Below, in pieces: positions 15,374 through 24,723 of a stretch of 64,000 nt of DNA. Position numbers and translations under genes: made by a program. This DNA is from an uncultured Lachnospiraceae bacterium (lineage in GTDB: Bacteria; Bacillota; Clostridia; Lachnospirales; Lachnospiraceae), in assembly GCA_910577105.1 (NCBI GenBank), contig CAJTMB010000013.1, positions 1 through 64,000 of the forward strand. Reading direction: 5' to 3'. Every line of letters begins with the position of its first letter. The first letter of the stretch is position 1. The notes below the pieces were generated by a model, which was not told where the DNA came from, did no database searches, and saw only the letters and a program-made list of their open reading frames with translations.

Positions 15374-17431
15374 ATGGCAGCAAAAACAGGCAGTTTGTCA
15401 ATCAACAGTGAAAATATTTTCCCGATTATCAAAAAGTGGTTATATTCGGACCATGATATTTTTTACAGGGAACTGATTTCCAACGGATGTGATGCGATTA
15501 CCAAATTACAGAAACTGGATATGATGGGGGAGTACGCCCTGCCTGAAGGCTACAGGGCGAAAATGGAGGTATTGGTCAATCCCGAGAAAAAGACGCTGGT
15601 ATTTAGGGACAACGGACTTGGCATGACGGCAGATGAAGTGGAAGAGTATATCAACCAGATTGCTTTCTCCGGCGCAACGGATTTTATTGAAAAATATAAA
15701 GACAAGAGCAATGCGGATCAGATAATAGGGCATTTCGGACTTGGCTTTTACTCGGCATTCATGGTAGCCGACGAGGTGCATATAGACACCCTGTCCTATA
15801 AGGAAGGTGCAAAGCCTGTTCATTGGGAATGTGACGGCGGCACGGAATTTTCCATGGAGGAAGGTGACAGGAGTGAAGTGGGAACGACGGTTACCTTATA
15901 TCTGATGGAGGACTGCCTTGAGTTTTGTAATGAGTATAAGGCAAAAGAGGTCATTAAAAAATATTGTTCCTTTATGCCGACGGAAATATATCTGAGCAAA
16001 GAGGAAACCAAGGAAACACAGATTATCAAGGCAGAAGAAAAACTGGATACGGACGCGGTGGTGGAAACCATTAAGCCTGAAAAAGAAGATGAGCCTGAAA
16101 AACTGAAAATTGTAAAACGTCCGGAGCTTTTAAATGAAACACATCCTCTTTGGATGAAAAATCCCAGTGAATGCACAAAAGAAGAATATCTGGAATTTTA
16201 CAGGAAGGTATTTCAGGATTATAAGGAGCCTCTGTTCTGGATTCACCTGAATATGGACTATCCATTTAACTTGAAGGGTATCCTTTATTTTCCGAAAATC
16301 AACATGGAGTACGAGTCCATAGAAGGAACCATCAAGCTGTATAACAATCAGGTCTTTATTGCAGATAATATCAAGGAAGTCATTCCGGAGTTTTTGATGC
16401 TGCTAAAAGGTGTCATTGACTGCCCGGATTTGCCTTTGAACGTATCCAGAAGCGCTCTGCAGAACGATGGATTTGTCAAGAAAATTTCCGATTACATCAG
16501 CAAGAAGGTTGCGGACAAGCTGGCCGGCCTCTGTAAGACGGAAAAAGAGGAATATGAGAAGTATTGGGATGACATCAGTCCGTTTATTAAGTTTGGCTGC
16601 TTAAAAGATGATAAGTTCTGTGAGAAGATGACGGATTATATTTTGTTCAAGAATCTGGAGGGTGATTACATGACCCTTCCGGAGTGTCTTGAGGTCAACA
16701 AGACAGACCCCGATGAGGTGGAAACCGCAACCGATGAAGACGGCAATAAGGTAGAAGCTGAAATCGTCGGGGAAAAGACAAAAGAGGCGGCGGATGAAGA
16801 AGAGACTGAAAAGAAGGCGGAAAAGACTATCTATTATGTGACGGATGAACAGCAGCAGAGCCAATACATCAACATGTTCAAGGCAGCAAAAATGGATGCC
16901 GTAATTCTGACCCACAATATTGACCAGCCTTTCATTTCCCAGCTCGAGGCGAAAAACGAAGGCATCAAATTTCAGAGAATCGATGCTGATTTGACGGATA
17001 CCTTTAAGGCAAAAACCTCTAAAAAAGCCGAGGAAGAAATGAAGGCACAGGCGGAAGCCATCGGCAAAATCATGAAAAAGGTATTAAAGAAAGAAAAGCT
17101 TGAAGTCAAAGTGGAAAAGTTAAAGAATAAGAAAATATCTTCCATGATTACGCTTTCAGAGGAAAGCCGCCGGATGCAGGACATGATGAAAATGTATTCC
17201 ATGAACGGTATGAATATGGGGGCATTTGGCGCAGAGGGCGAAACGCTGATTTTAAATGTAAACCATCCTTTGGTACAGTATGTGACAGAGCATCAGGAGG
17301 GTGATAATGTAAAGATGATATGTGAACAGCTTTATGACCTTGCAAAGTTGCAGCATGCGCCCCTCAGTCCGGAGGACATGACAAAATTTGTTGCCAGAAG
17401 CAATGATATCATGCTTTTACTGACAAAATAA
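15374..17431 (+). CDS. htpG: Molecular chaperone HtpG (Hsp90)
   Basis: The bacterial Hsp90 ATPase. The GHKL ATP-binding motifs are clear in the first 130 residues: ELISNGCDAI, DNGLGMTADEV, and GHFGLGFYSAFMVAD. The middle-domain NVSRSALQND and the C-terminal dimerisation region are also present. At 685 aa it is longer than E. coli HtpG (624 aa); part of the extra length is an acidic, Lys/Glu-rich insert at about residues 450-495. AAAGGAAG precedes the start. The gene is monocistronic between its CIRCE-controlled promoter and a strong terminator. In B. subtilis htpG is not part of the HrcA regulon, so the operator is a real difference. Confidence 0.96.
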   Translation: MAAKTGSLSINSENIFPIIKKWLYSDHDIFYRELISNGCDAITKLQKLDMMGEYALPEGYRAKMEVLVNPEKKTLVFRDNGLGMTADEVEEYINQIAFSGATDFIEKYKDKSNADQIIGHFGLGFYSAFMVADEVHIDTLSYKEGAKPVHWECDGGTEFSMEEGDRSEVGTTVTLYLMEDCLEFCNEYKAKEVIKKYCSFMPTEIYLSKEETKETQIIKAEEKLDTDAVVETIKPEKEDEPEKLKIVKRPELLNETHPLWMKNPSECTKEEYLEFYRKVFQDYKEPLFWIHLNMDYPFNLKGILYFPKINMEYESIEGTIKLYNNQVFIADNIKEVIPEFLMLLKGVIDCPDLPLNVSRSALQNDGFVKKISDYISKKVADKLAGLCKTEKEEYEKYWDDISPFIKFGCLKDDKFCEKMTDYILFKNLEGDYMTLPECLEVNKTDPDEVETATDEDGNKVEAEIVGEKTKEAADEEETEKKAEKTIYYVTDEQQQSQYINMFKAAKMDAVILTHNIDQPFISQLEAKNEGIKFQRIDADLTDTFKAKTSKKAEEEMKAQAEAIGKIMKKVLKKEKLEVKVEKLKNKKISSMITLSEESRRMQDMMKMYSMNGMNMGAFGAEGETLILNVNHPLVQYVTEHQEGDNVKMICEQLYDLAKLQHAPLSPEDMTKFVARSNDIMLLLTK

Positions 17432-17475
17432 GATAAAAGCAGGAGTCATGCGCAGTGTAAACGTGACATGGAAAA

Positions 17476-17500
17476 GAGTCCGGCTTGCCGGACCCTTTTC
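17476..17500 (+). terminator. Intrinsic terminator after htpG
   Basis: The stem GTCCGGC-TT-GCCGGAC (17478-17493) is followed by CCTTTTCTT. Confidence 0.85.
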
Positions 17501-17538
17501 TTGTTAGTTGCCAAATTATATAATAGGTATGGAAAGAA

Positions 17539-17979
17539 TTATCTGTTGTCTGATGCAGTCATGTTTGCTTTTTCAAAAGCAGCTGCAAGCCGTGTACGGA
17601 TGTCATCATCCACATAAACCATGGGAGAATTATCATCACAGGTATCATCCGCTTCCACAATCAGGACGGAAGCGTCCACGGACAGGGTATGGGTATGGTA
17701 GGTACCCTGTTTTACATTATATATTTTGTACGGTTCAAGCGTAACGCCGTGAATGCTGTTCAGGCTTTCATCTTCGGCGATAAACAAGGTACAACTTCCC
17801 TTTAACAGGATAAATGCTTCGTCCGTAAGGCTGTGTTGCTGGAAGTTGCCGATATTCCGGATTTCCAGTTCGGGGTGGTAGTTTAACATTGCAACCCTGA
17901 AATCCCTGCAGTGGATAAGCGGCTGATATCCGATACCGTCAAAAGATATGACGTCAATTAAATTTTTTAGTTTGTCCAA
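17539..17979 (-). CDS. Cupin-like protein of unknown function
   Basis: A 146-aa single-domain beta-barrel-type protein. The middle stretch from AFILLKGSCTLFIAE to YNVKQGTYHTHTLS looks like the two cupin motifs: a glycine turn, then a PxG-like turn followed by His residues that could bind a metal. The rest has no recognisable motif. The start codon is TTG at 17979, chosen because AGAGGAGG lies 8 bases upstream and no ATG fits. A plausible promoter on the minus strand is CTGACA-18-TATACT (about 18038-18009). It stands alone between htpG and the greA-like gene. The fold is likely; the ligand or reaction is unknown. Confidence 0.75.
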   Translation of the reverse strand: MDKLKNLIDVISFDGIGYQPLIHCRDFRVAMLNYHPELEIRNIGNFQQHSLTDEAFILLKGSCTLFIAEDESLNSIHGVTLEPYKIYNVKQGTYHTHTLSVDASVLIVEADDTCDDNSPMVYVDDDIRTRLAAAFEKANMTASDNR

Positions 17980-18118
17980 TGGTGATACCTCCTCTAATTG
18001 TTGTATTCAGTATAACAGGAAAATAAGGGGATGTCAGTGTCCGCTTTTTTGGTAAACGTATCAAAATTTTACCATATAATGCTTCATGCGCGAAAAGCAG
18101 CGCAGAAATGAGGGAAAA

Positions 18119-18622
18119 ATGCACGATAAATTAACTGCCGGTGATATTAAAAAGATGGAAGAAGAAATCGAGTACCGTAAGCTGGTGTTAAGGCCCCGGC
18201 TTTTGGAGGATGTAAAAGAAGCAAGGGCGCATGGTGACTTGAGTGAAAACTTTGAGTATTATGCGGCAAAAAGAGAGAAAAATAAAAATGAAAGCAGGAT
18301 TCGTTTTCTGGACCGCATGATACGGACCGCTGAAGTTATTTCAGATGCATCTGCCGAAGATGAAGTCGGCATCAACAATACGGTGACGGTGGAATTTGCG
18401 GAGGACAAGAGCATAGAGATTTACAAGATTGTCACAACAGTCCGCGGTAATTCCCTTGAAGGGCTCATCAGTAATGAATCCCCCCTGGGAAAAGCGCTTA
18501 TGGGACACAAAGCCGGAGAAACCGTGCATGTGCAGGTAAATGCCGGCTTTGGATATGATGTGGTAATCAAAAAGATTGAAAATACGGTAGATGACGGTTC
18601 CGATAAAATCAGAAGTTTTTAA
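18119..18622 (+). CDS. greA: GreA/GreB family transcript cleavage factor
   Basis: A 167-aa transcription elongation factor that enters the secondary channel of RNA polymerase and stimulates cleavage of backtracked RNA. The N-terminal coiled coil carries the acidic-tip signature GDLSENFEYYAAKREK, matching the usual GDLSENAEY. The C-terminal FKBP-like domain includes SPLGKALMGHKAGETV. The frame opens at 18086, but GAGGG sits 4-5 bases before ATG 18119, which is the natural start. The gene converges on degV, and the two stop codons overlap by four bases. It may be one of several Gre paralogues in the genome, so the symbol is given by family only. Confidence 0.88.
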   Translation: MHDKLTAGDIKKMEEEIEYRKLVLRPRLLEDVKEARAHGDLSENFEYYAAKREKNKNESRIRFLDRMIRTAEVISDASAEDEVGINNTVTVEFAEDKSIEIYKIVTTVRGNSLEGLISNESPLGKALMGHKAGETVHVQVNAGFGYDVVIKKIENTVDDGSDKIRSF

Positions 18623-19527
18623 TAGGCTTTTTCTATGATGCCGAAACCAAGGGGGTAAGGGCCGGTGTGCACACTGATGGTTGCACCTATCTGGTAGAGA
18701 GGCAGCTGTTCTTCGGTAAGGAGGGAAGCGCCCTTTAACTTTTCGTTGATGACGGAAAGTGCCAGATTTTTAAATTCCTCCGCCTCTTTTTTATCATAAC
18801 CGAAACCGATGGCCAGGCTGTAAGAGTGAATATCTTTGCCGGTCTGTTTTAAGTATTCCAGCAGAAGTTCTATGACTTTATCCATGGACTTTTTGCGGCT
18901 TCTGGTAATGCCGGAGGGGAATATCTCCCCTTCTTTCAAGGTGATAAGCGGTTTGATACCGAGGATGGAACCTGCTATGCCGGTCAATTTGCCGATGCGT
19001 CCCCCGTGTTTTAAATATTCCATATCTCCAACGGTAAAAAAGATGCGTCCGGTGGATTTGATAGTCTCGAGACGCGCTGTGACTTCTTCGTATTCCCAGC
19101 CGGCTTCCTGCATCCTGACAGCTTCCAGAACATAGAGTCCCTGCAATACCGTGTTGACCGTTGCATCAATTACGGTAATTTTGGCATGGGGAAAGTTCTC
19201 CAGAATCATATCCTTTGCAGTGAGAGCGGACTGCATGGAACCGCTGAATTTGGTGGTGATGCAGATGCAGATAACAGGGATGTCCTTTTTGGCAAGAGGT
19301 TCAAAGACATCGGCATAGTCCTGTACGGAAGGCATGGAGGATTTGGGGAAGACTTTTGGATTTGCCACCATCTCCTCATAAAATTCCCTTATGCCGATAT
19401 CTACGATTTCTTTTTGATAATTTTGTTCGTCAAAAGAAACATAAAAAGGAACGACTAAAAGATTTTTTTCTGTAACAAGTTCTGTGGGCAAATCACAGGA
19501 GCCGTCGGTTATAATCTGATAATTCAT
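18619..19527 (-). CDS. DegV family fatty-acid-binding protein
   Basis: A 302-aa DegV protein. These bind a fatty acid in a deep cleft and, in some Firmicutes (FakB), present it to a fatty acid kinase for phosphorylation and entry into phospholipids. Family motifs are visible: TDGSCDLP at the N-terminus, SSMPSVQDY, ITTKFSGSMQSA, GRIGKLTGIAGSILGIKP, and the C-terminal HTGPYPLGFG. It starts at ATG 19527 with an AGAGAGGA ribosome site. The gene stands alone and no fakA kinase is nearby. The precise ligand cannot be read. Its stop overlaps the converging greA-like stop. Confidence 0.9.
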   Translation of the reverse strand: MNYQIITDGSCDLPTELVTEKNLLVVPFYVSFDEQNYQKEIVDIGIREFYEEMVANPKVFPKSSMPSVQDYADVFEPLAKKDIPVICICITTKFSGSMQSALTAKDMILENFPHAKITVIDATVNTVLQGLYVLEAVRMQEAGWEYEEVTARLETIKSTGRIFFTVGDMEYLKHGGRIGKLTGIAGSILGIKPLITLKEGEIFPSGITRSRKKSMDKVIELLLEYLKQTGKDIHSYSLAIGFGYDKKEAEEFKNLALSVINEKLKGASLLTEEQLPLYQIGATISVHTGPYPLGFGIIEKAY

Positions 19528-19660
19528 AAGACAATCCTCTCTTTATGTATAACAGTTCATATGGTATTGTAATACATCAAAATAGTATTGTCTACACATT
19601 TTGTAGTTTTAATTACTACATTGTGAAATTTTCATATTACTTTTTGCGTTTTTAATATTT

Positions 19661-19693
19661 CAGCGCCCCTGTATGTGTGCAGGGACGCTGAAA
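19661..19693 (-). terminator. Hairpin after the SpoIID-like gene
   Basis: The stem CAGCG-CCCTG / CAGGG-CGCTG with one mismatch and an 8-nt loop lies just past the stop on the minus strand. The U-tract is poor, so termination is inferred rather than certain. Confidence 0.5.
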
Positions 19694-19696
19694 AGG

Positions 19697-20974
19697 TTAA
19701 CCCGGCTCGGCAATTCTGCTGACGCCGACATAAATTCGGGAAATGGCATACCAGGTAGCAAAATCCGTAACTCCCGTTGCCGGAAGTCCAAAAATCTGCT
19801 GGAAGGTGCGGACAGCCTGTACTGTGCGGGGACCATATATACCATCTGCTACAATGGTTGGGATGGCAGGGTAGTTTTGCGCTATCCTGTTAAGCTGTTG
19901 CTGCAGCTGGCGGACTTTGTCACCGGAAGCCCCGATATTTAAGTTATAGCCGGGCCAGGAAGAAGGAATACCGGAAATGGAATCTGCCGAATTGATATAC
20001 ATATCGTTTCCGTAATAGTAGCGTATGATTTCAATGGCTGAGTATCCTTCATCGCCCAGATACTTGGAACCCCACTGGCTCAACCCGTTGCAGGTTACGC
20101 GCTGTCCGTCACAATAAGAAGTAAAGATAGGCTGACGGACACCGGGCCGGGAAAGGTAGTTGTTGAAAATGTTGTCCACAAGACGGCTTATATTTTCGTA
20201 TATGTTGCGTCCGTAAATCCATTTCTGGTCATAGGCAGTGGAGTTGGTTATGGTAAAATCATAACCTTGATTCCGGTACCATTCTGTGTAAACCCGGTTC
20301 AGCGTAAACGACATAATGGCAAGAATGTTAGCATAAATGGAAGCCTCCGGCCAGGTGGCATAGATTTCCGAAGAAGCTACATTTTTGATGTAATCGGTAT
20401 ATTTCACCCAATAGTTGGCAGCGCTTCTGTCGGAAGGGACGCCGTCATGGACGATAACATATTCGGGTACGACTACACGGCTGAGTACGATTTCACCGCT
20501 TTCTGCAATGGGTTTTATTTCTGCTTCGGGTATTTTAGGTGGATATTCCCCCCAAAGGGTATGGTCCGGAATCAGAACCAGCTTTTCCTCTTCTTCCGTG
20601 ACCTCCAGCGGATTCATCCTGATAGGCTGGAAAGAAGTTTCATTGGCAAGAAGTTCCGAGCCGGACACCAGTACCGGCTCATAACCGGGGGCGGTAACCG
20701 TAATGTTATATTCGGCATAAGGCTGTACTTCGCTCTCCGGTTCAAGACTGTATTCCAGCGGTGGGGCGGGCAGTTCCACGGTTTCTGTAAGACCGGAACT
20801 GTCGGTGGAGAGTTCTTCTATAACAGTATCAGGATTGCCGGAATAAGAGATGGAGACCGTGGCATCCTGGATGGGAATCTGCCCTAAGGAGGATATGACG
20901 TTAATTCGCAGGGAGCCGGCCGAAGAGTTATCGGCGCCTGGCGGTGTCTGGGCAGCATGCAGGTTTTTGTACAT
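19697..20974 (-). CDS. SpoIID-like protein with C-terminal peptidoglycan-binding domain
   Basis: About 425 aa. Residues about 25-120 resemble a beta-sandwich (carboxypeptidase-regulatory-like, GLTETVELP and YNITVTAPGYEPV). Residues about 160-310 resemble SpoIID/amidase-enhancer proteins, with SYCDGQRVTCNGLSQWG and GYSAIEIIRYYYG. Residues about 335-420 form a PG_binding_1 domain (GASGDKVRQLQQQLN, VADGIYGPRTVQAVRTFQ). No signal peptide is visible, as in some spore-coat or cortex proteins. A role in spore or wall peptidoglycan remodelling is inferred. The start at 20974 is favoured over 20989 by GAGGTC 7 bases upstream. The gene diverges from the DUF5717 cassette. Confidence 0.82.
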   Translation of the reverse strand: MYKNLHAAQTPPGADNSSAGSLRINVISSLGQIPIQDATVSISYSGNPDTVIEELSTDSSGLTETVELPAPPLEYSLEPESEVQPYAEYNITVTAPGYEPVLVSGSELLANETSFQPIRMNPLEVTEEEEKLVLIPDHTLWGEYPPKIPEAEIKPIAESGEIVLSRVVVPEYVIVHDGVPSDRSAANYWVKYTDYIKNVASSEIYATWPEASIYANILAIMSFTLNRVYTEWYRNQGYDFTITNSTAYDQKWIYGRNIYENISRLVDNIFNNYLSRPGVRQPIFTSYCDGQRVTCNGLSQWGSKYLGDEGYSAIEIIRYYYGNDMYINSADSISGIPSSWPGYNLNIGASGDKVRQLQQQLNRIAQNYPAIPTIVADGIYGPRTVQAVRTFQQIFGLPATGVTDFATWYAISRIYVGVSRIAEPG

Positions 20975-21073
20975 GGTATGACCTCGCATATTTACTTACC
21001 TACAGTATATGCAGGGGGCAGGTTTTTTTGAATGGATTATGCTGTAAATGGAAGAAAAAGCGAGAAAATATGT

Positions 21074-21102
21074 TTGCTTATGATATAGGACAATGCTATA
21101 CT
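21074..21102 (+). promoter_or_regulatory. Promoter of the DUF5717 cassette
   Basis: TTGCTT (21074-21079), a 17-bp spacer and TATACT (21097-21102). Transcription would begin near 21109, which excludes the ATG at 21107 as the start of the first gene. Confidence 0.7.
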
Positions 21103-21139
21103 ATATATGGATAAAAGTACGGTAAAGAGGGTGAGTGGC

Positions 21140-24100
21140 ATGGAGGAAGTAATCCAGAGGTTATTGGAGGGAAACTTTGATTATGAGAAAGGTTCTCTTG
21201 ACTTTTCATGCACAAAGCTGGAATTATCCATAAAGCCCGGAGAATGCAGGGAAGGTTCTTTTACAATCTTTGGGGAGGAAGGCAGGTATACCCGGGGGAA
21301 CGTCCTTTCTTCGGATGGAAGGATGGAATGCCTAACGGCTGAATTTGTAGGATGCAGGGAAGAGATTTTCTTTCGCTTTCATGGTGAGAATCTGGAAGAA
21401 GGCGATGTGGTGAAAGGCGAATTTTATGTTATCAGCAATCAGGGAGAGTATTATCTGCCTTTTGTGGTGAATGTAGCCTACACCGTGCTGGAAACATCAC
21501 TGGGCAATGTAAAAAATCTGTTCCACTTTGCAAACCTTGCAAAGACAAGCCCCGAGGAGGCGGCAGCGCTGTTTTATTCAAGGGATTTTGCCCGGATTTT
21601 TAATGGAAGCGACAGGCAGTACTATGAATATTATCTGGGCATGTCTGCCTATGCCGGCAATGAACAGAATGTAGAAGAGTTCTTAATAGGAATAAATAAG
21701 AAGCAGAAGATAGAATATCTGACTGACACGGAAGAAATCCGTCTGGAGGATGTGGATGGCATTGCGGAAACGGGATTTACCGTTACGCGTAACGGATGGG
21801 GTTATACCAGTCTTCGGATAGAGACGCAGGGAGCATTTTTACATACTGAAAAAAAAGAAATAAAGGATACCGATTTTCTTGGCAACTCCTGCAAGGTATC
21901 CGTTTATGTGGATAGCAGCCTTTTGCATGACGGCAATAATTTTGGATGCATTGTGCTGTCCAACAGTTATGGAAAGATGCAGGTGAAGGTACTGGTAAAA
22001 AGGCGGGCTTCCCAAAGCCGCCGCAGGCAGGGAGTGGAAAGAAAGCGGCTGGTATTGCAGTTGATGGAATTTTACCAGGCATTCAGGATGAAAAAAATCA
22101 GTTCTTCCACATGGCTTAAGGAAAGCAGACAGCTTGTGGACAAAATGACAGCGGAGAATGATAAAGATATCTCCGCAAGACTGTTTCAGGCACAGCTGTT
22201 GATTACGGAGGAGCGTTACAACGAAGCGCAGTGGGTTTTGGACCACGTTGCCGGCATACTGGAGGAAGCCGGTGCGGATGCGGTAACAGAAGCCTATTAC
22301 CTGTATTTGACGACCCTGCTTTGCCGTGAGGAAGAGTATGTGGACAGGGTGACGGAACAGATTACCTATATATTTAAAAGAAACCGTAATGAATGGAGGA
22401 TAGCATGGCTTTTGCTTTATCTTTCCGAAGAGTACAACCGCAGTTTTTCCAAAAAGTGGATGTTTTTGGAGGAACAGTTTAACAGGGGGTGCAAAAGTCC
22501 CATTATATATATAGAAGCACTGCTTCTGATGAACTTGAATCCTTCTTTGTTAATGAAACTGGGGGACTTTGAAAAGCAGCTGTTGTGGTATGGCGCGAAA
22601 CATGAAATCCTTAACAAGGATGTAATTCTGCAGTTTTTATATCTGGTACAGAAAGAGAAGGAATATTCATCCTGCCTTTACAGGATTTTGTTAGCCTGCT
22701 ATAAAGTAAGGCCACAGTCCGATGTACTGCAGGAAATCTGCCGCATGCTGATAAAAGGGGGTAAGACGGGGAAAGAATATTTTCACTGGTATAAGCGAGG
22801 GGTGGAACAGGAACTGCGCATTACTAGATTATATGAATATTTCATGATGAGCGTGGATGTAAATTCGACGGAAGCGCTCCCTAAAATGGTGTTGATGTAC
22901 TTTTCTTATCAAAACAGTCTGCATTATGAGCAGGCAGCCTTTTTGTATGCCAATATTTACAGAAACCGGGAAAGTTATCCCGAATTGTACCAGAATTATC
23001 AGATGGCTATAGAGCAGTTTGTGCAAAAACAGCTGCTGAAACGCCGAATCAACAGAGACCTTGCCTATTTATACAGGCATGTCCTGCACCCGGGCATGCT
23101 GACAGAGGAAACGGCATCTGCATTGGCTGAAATTTTATTTATGAACCTGATTGGCATACCGCGTACTGACGTCAGGTATGTTGTGGTTTACCAGCCCGGC
23201 AGAAAAGAACCCATATACTATCCCGTGACGGATGGAAAGGCATTTGTGTCCCTGCCGGTGCAGGATAGCAGAATTTTGTTTGAGGATGGCAGCCATAACA
23301 GGTATATGGTAAGCGTACCCCATACGACAGAGAAACTGATGCTGCCCGGACGGCTGGTAAAACTGGTGGCGCCGCTTGTGGGAGAAGTGCGGGATTTAAA
23401 TTTGTATATGTGTACCAACGGCCCGGATATTGCGGAGATAACGGAAGATAATGAATACCGTTTCCATCTTTTGCTCCAGGATGAGGAAATCAGCGATAAT
23501 CTGAAGCAGAAAATAGCCATCAGGCTTGTGACATATTATTATGAGAAAGATAAAATACGTGAACTGGATGATTATCTGGAACAGGCGGAGCCGGAACGGT
23601 TTTTCGGAAAAGACAGGGGTGAAATGATAAAATACCTGATAATAAGGGGACAGGAAGAAAAAGCGTATCAATGGCTTAAGCGCTTTGGGCCCTATGACAT
23701 GGAGCCGAAAGCCCTGATGCGCCTGTGTTCGATACTTATCAGAGACAGGGAATTTATAGAGGATGATTTTTTGACCGGCGCTGTGTGGTATGCTTTCCGG
23801 GCAGGAAAGTATGACGATGCCTGTTTAAGGTATCTTTCCATGTATTTCCACGGGATGACAAAGGAACTCAGGAATATTTTTAAGGCGGCGCAGGCATTTG
23901 GTGTGGAGACCTATGAGCTATGTGAAAAAATGCTGGTCCAGATGCTGTTTACAGGGTCTTTTGTGGGAGAAAAGATGGAAATATTCCGCACCTATGTGTC
24001 CGGCGGCGCAAAAGCGGAAGTAGAAGAAGCCTTTCTGTGCCAGTGTGCATATGAATATTTTGTGAAAGACAGGGTGACATCGGGATATGTGTTTGAAGAA

Positions 24101-24700
24101 ATAGCAGGTATGTATAAGCGCGGGGAAAATCTGCACAGGGTGTGCAAACTGGGCTTTATTAAGTATTATGCGGAAAACAAGTCTGAAATCACCGGTGCGG
24201 TTAAGGAAATTTTATCGGAGTTCATTGCGGAAATGCAGAAAAACCGCATTAACCTGAGGATGTTTGCTGAATTTCCGGACCTGGGAAACAGCTGCCAGAA
24301 TTTGTTTTCTGACAGGACATTTGTGGAATATAAGGCATATCCGGGCGCGCGTGCAGTTTTACATTATTGCATGGAATATGCCGAGGGAGAGGTATCGGCA
24401 TATCAGACGGAAGATATGCAGGAAGTTTATGGCGGTGTATGCTTTAAGGATTTTGTGTTGTTTTTTGGGGAGCGCCTGCAATATTACATTATGGAAGAGC
24501 GGGATGGCAATGAGCAGCTGACGGAAAGTGCAACGATTCAGAAAAGCGATACCGGTGGGGAAAGTACGGAGGGAAAATTTAATCTGGTAAATGATTTGAG
24601 TATCAGCAGCACTTTGCAGGATTATGAAACGGTGGACAAGCTGCTGGAGGAATATGAGTATAAGGAATACTTGCAAAACAGACTGTTCAGGCTGGTTTGA
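21140..24700 (+). CDS. DUF5717 family protein, very large, unknown function
   Basis: A 1186-aa protein I assign to DUF5717 from memory of its layout in Lachnospiraceae. The N-terminal 300 residues look beta-rich and end in a basic stretch (KRRASQSRRRQG). Residues about 300-1000 are helical and repetitive, in the manner of TPR/solenoid proteins. Around residue 690-790 lies a beta insertion (VVVYQPGRKEPIYYPVTDGKAFV) that resembles an embedded sandwich. There is no signal peptide or membrane segment. The start is set at ATG 21140, after the predicted transcript start and behind AGAGGGTG. The next gene begins 23 bp later. The architecture suggests a scaffold for the Hsp70-like partner; this is inference. 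Confidence 0.8.
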   Translation: MEEVIQRLLEGNFDYEKGSLDFSCTKLELSIKPGECREGSFTIFGEEGRYTRGNVLSSDGRMECLTAEFVGCREEIFFRFHGENLEEGDVVKGEFYVISNQGEYYLPFVVNVAYTVLETSLGNVKNLFHFANLAKTSPEEAAALFYSRDFARIFNGSDRQYYEYYLGMSAYAGNEQNVEEFLIGINKKQKIEYLTDTEEIRLEDVDGIAETGFTVTRNGWGYTSLRIETQGAFLHTEKKEIKDTDFLGNSCKVSVYVDSSLLHDGNNFGCIVLSNSYGKMQVKVLVKRRASQSRRRQGVERKRLVLQLMEFYQAFRMKKISSSTWLKESRQLVDKMTAENDKDISARLFQAQLLITEERYNEAQWVLDHVAGILEEAGADAVTEAYYLYLTTLLCREEEYVDRVTEQITYIFKRNRNEWRIAWLLLYLSEEYNRSFSKKWMFLEEQFNRGCKSPIIYIEALLLMNLNPSLLMKLGDFEKQLLWYGAKHEILNKDVILQFLYLVQKEKEYSSCLYRILLACYKVRPQSDVLQEICRMLIKGGKTGKEYFHWYKRGVEQELRITRLYEYFMMSVDVNSTEALPKMVLMYFSYQNSLHYEQAAFLYANIYRNRESYPELYQNYQMAIEQFVQKQLLKRRINRDLAYLYRHVLHPGMLTEETASALAEILFMNLIGIPRTDVRYVVVYQPGRKEPIYYPVTDGKAFVSLPVQDSRILFEDGSHNRYMVSVPHTTEKLMLPGRLVKLVAPLVGEVRDLNLYMCTNGPDIAEITEDNEYRFHLLLQDEEISDNLKQKIAIRLVTYYYEKDKIRELDDYLEQAEPERFFGKDRGEMIKYLIIRGQEEKAYQWLKRFGPYDMEPKALMRLCSILIRDREFIEDDFLTGAVWYAFRAGKYDDACLRYLSMYFHGMTKELRNIFKAAQAFGVETYELCEKMLVQMLFTGSFVGEKMEIFRTYVSGGAKAEVEEAFLCQCAYEYFVKDRVTSGYVFEEIAGMYKRGENLHRVCKLGFIKYYAENKSEITGAVKEILSEFIAEMQKNRINLRMFAEFPDLGNSCQNLFSDRTFVEYKAYPGARAVLHYCMEYAEGEVSAYQTEDMQEVYGGVCFKDFVLFFGERLQYYIMEERDGNEQLTESATIQKSDTGGESTEGKFNLVNDLSISSTLQDYETVDKLLEEYEYKEYLQNRLFRLV

Positions 24701-24723
24701 CGGATGTGGAGAGGAAAGTCTGT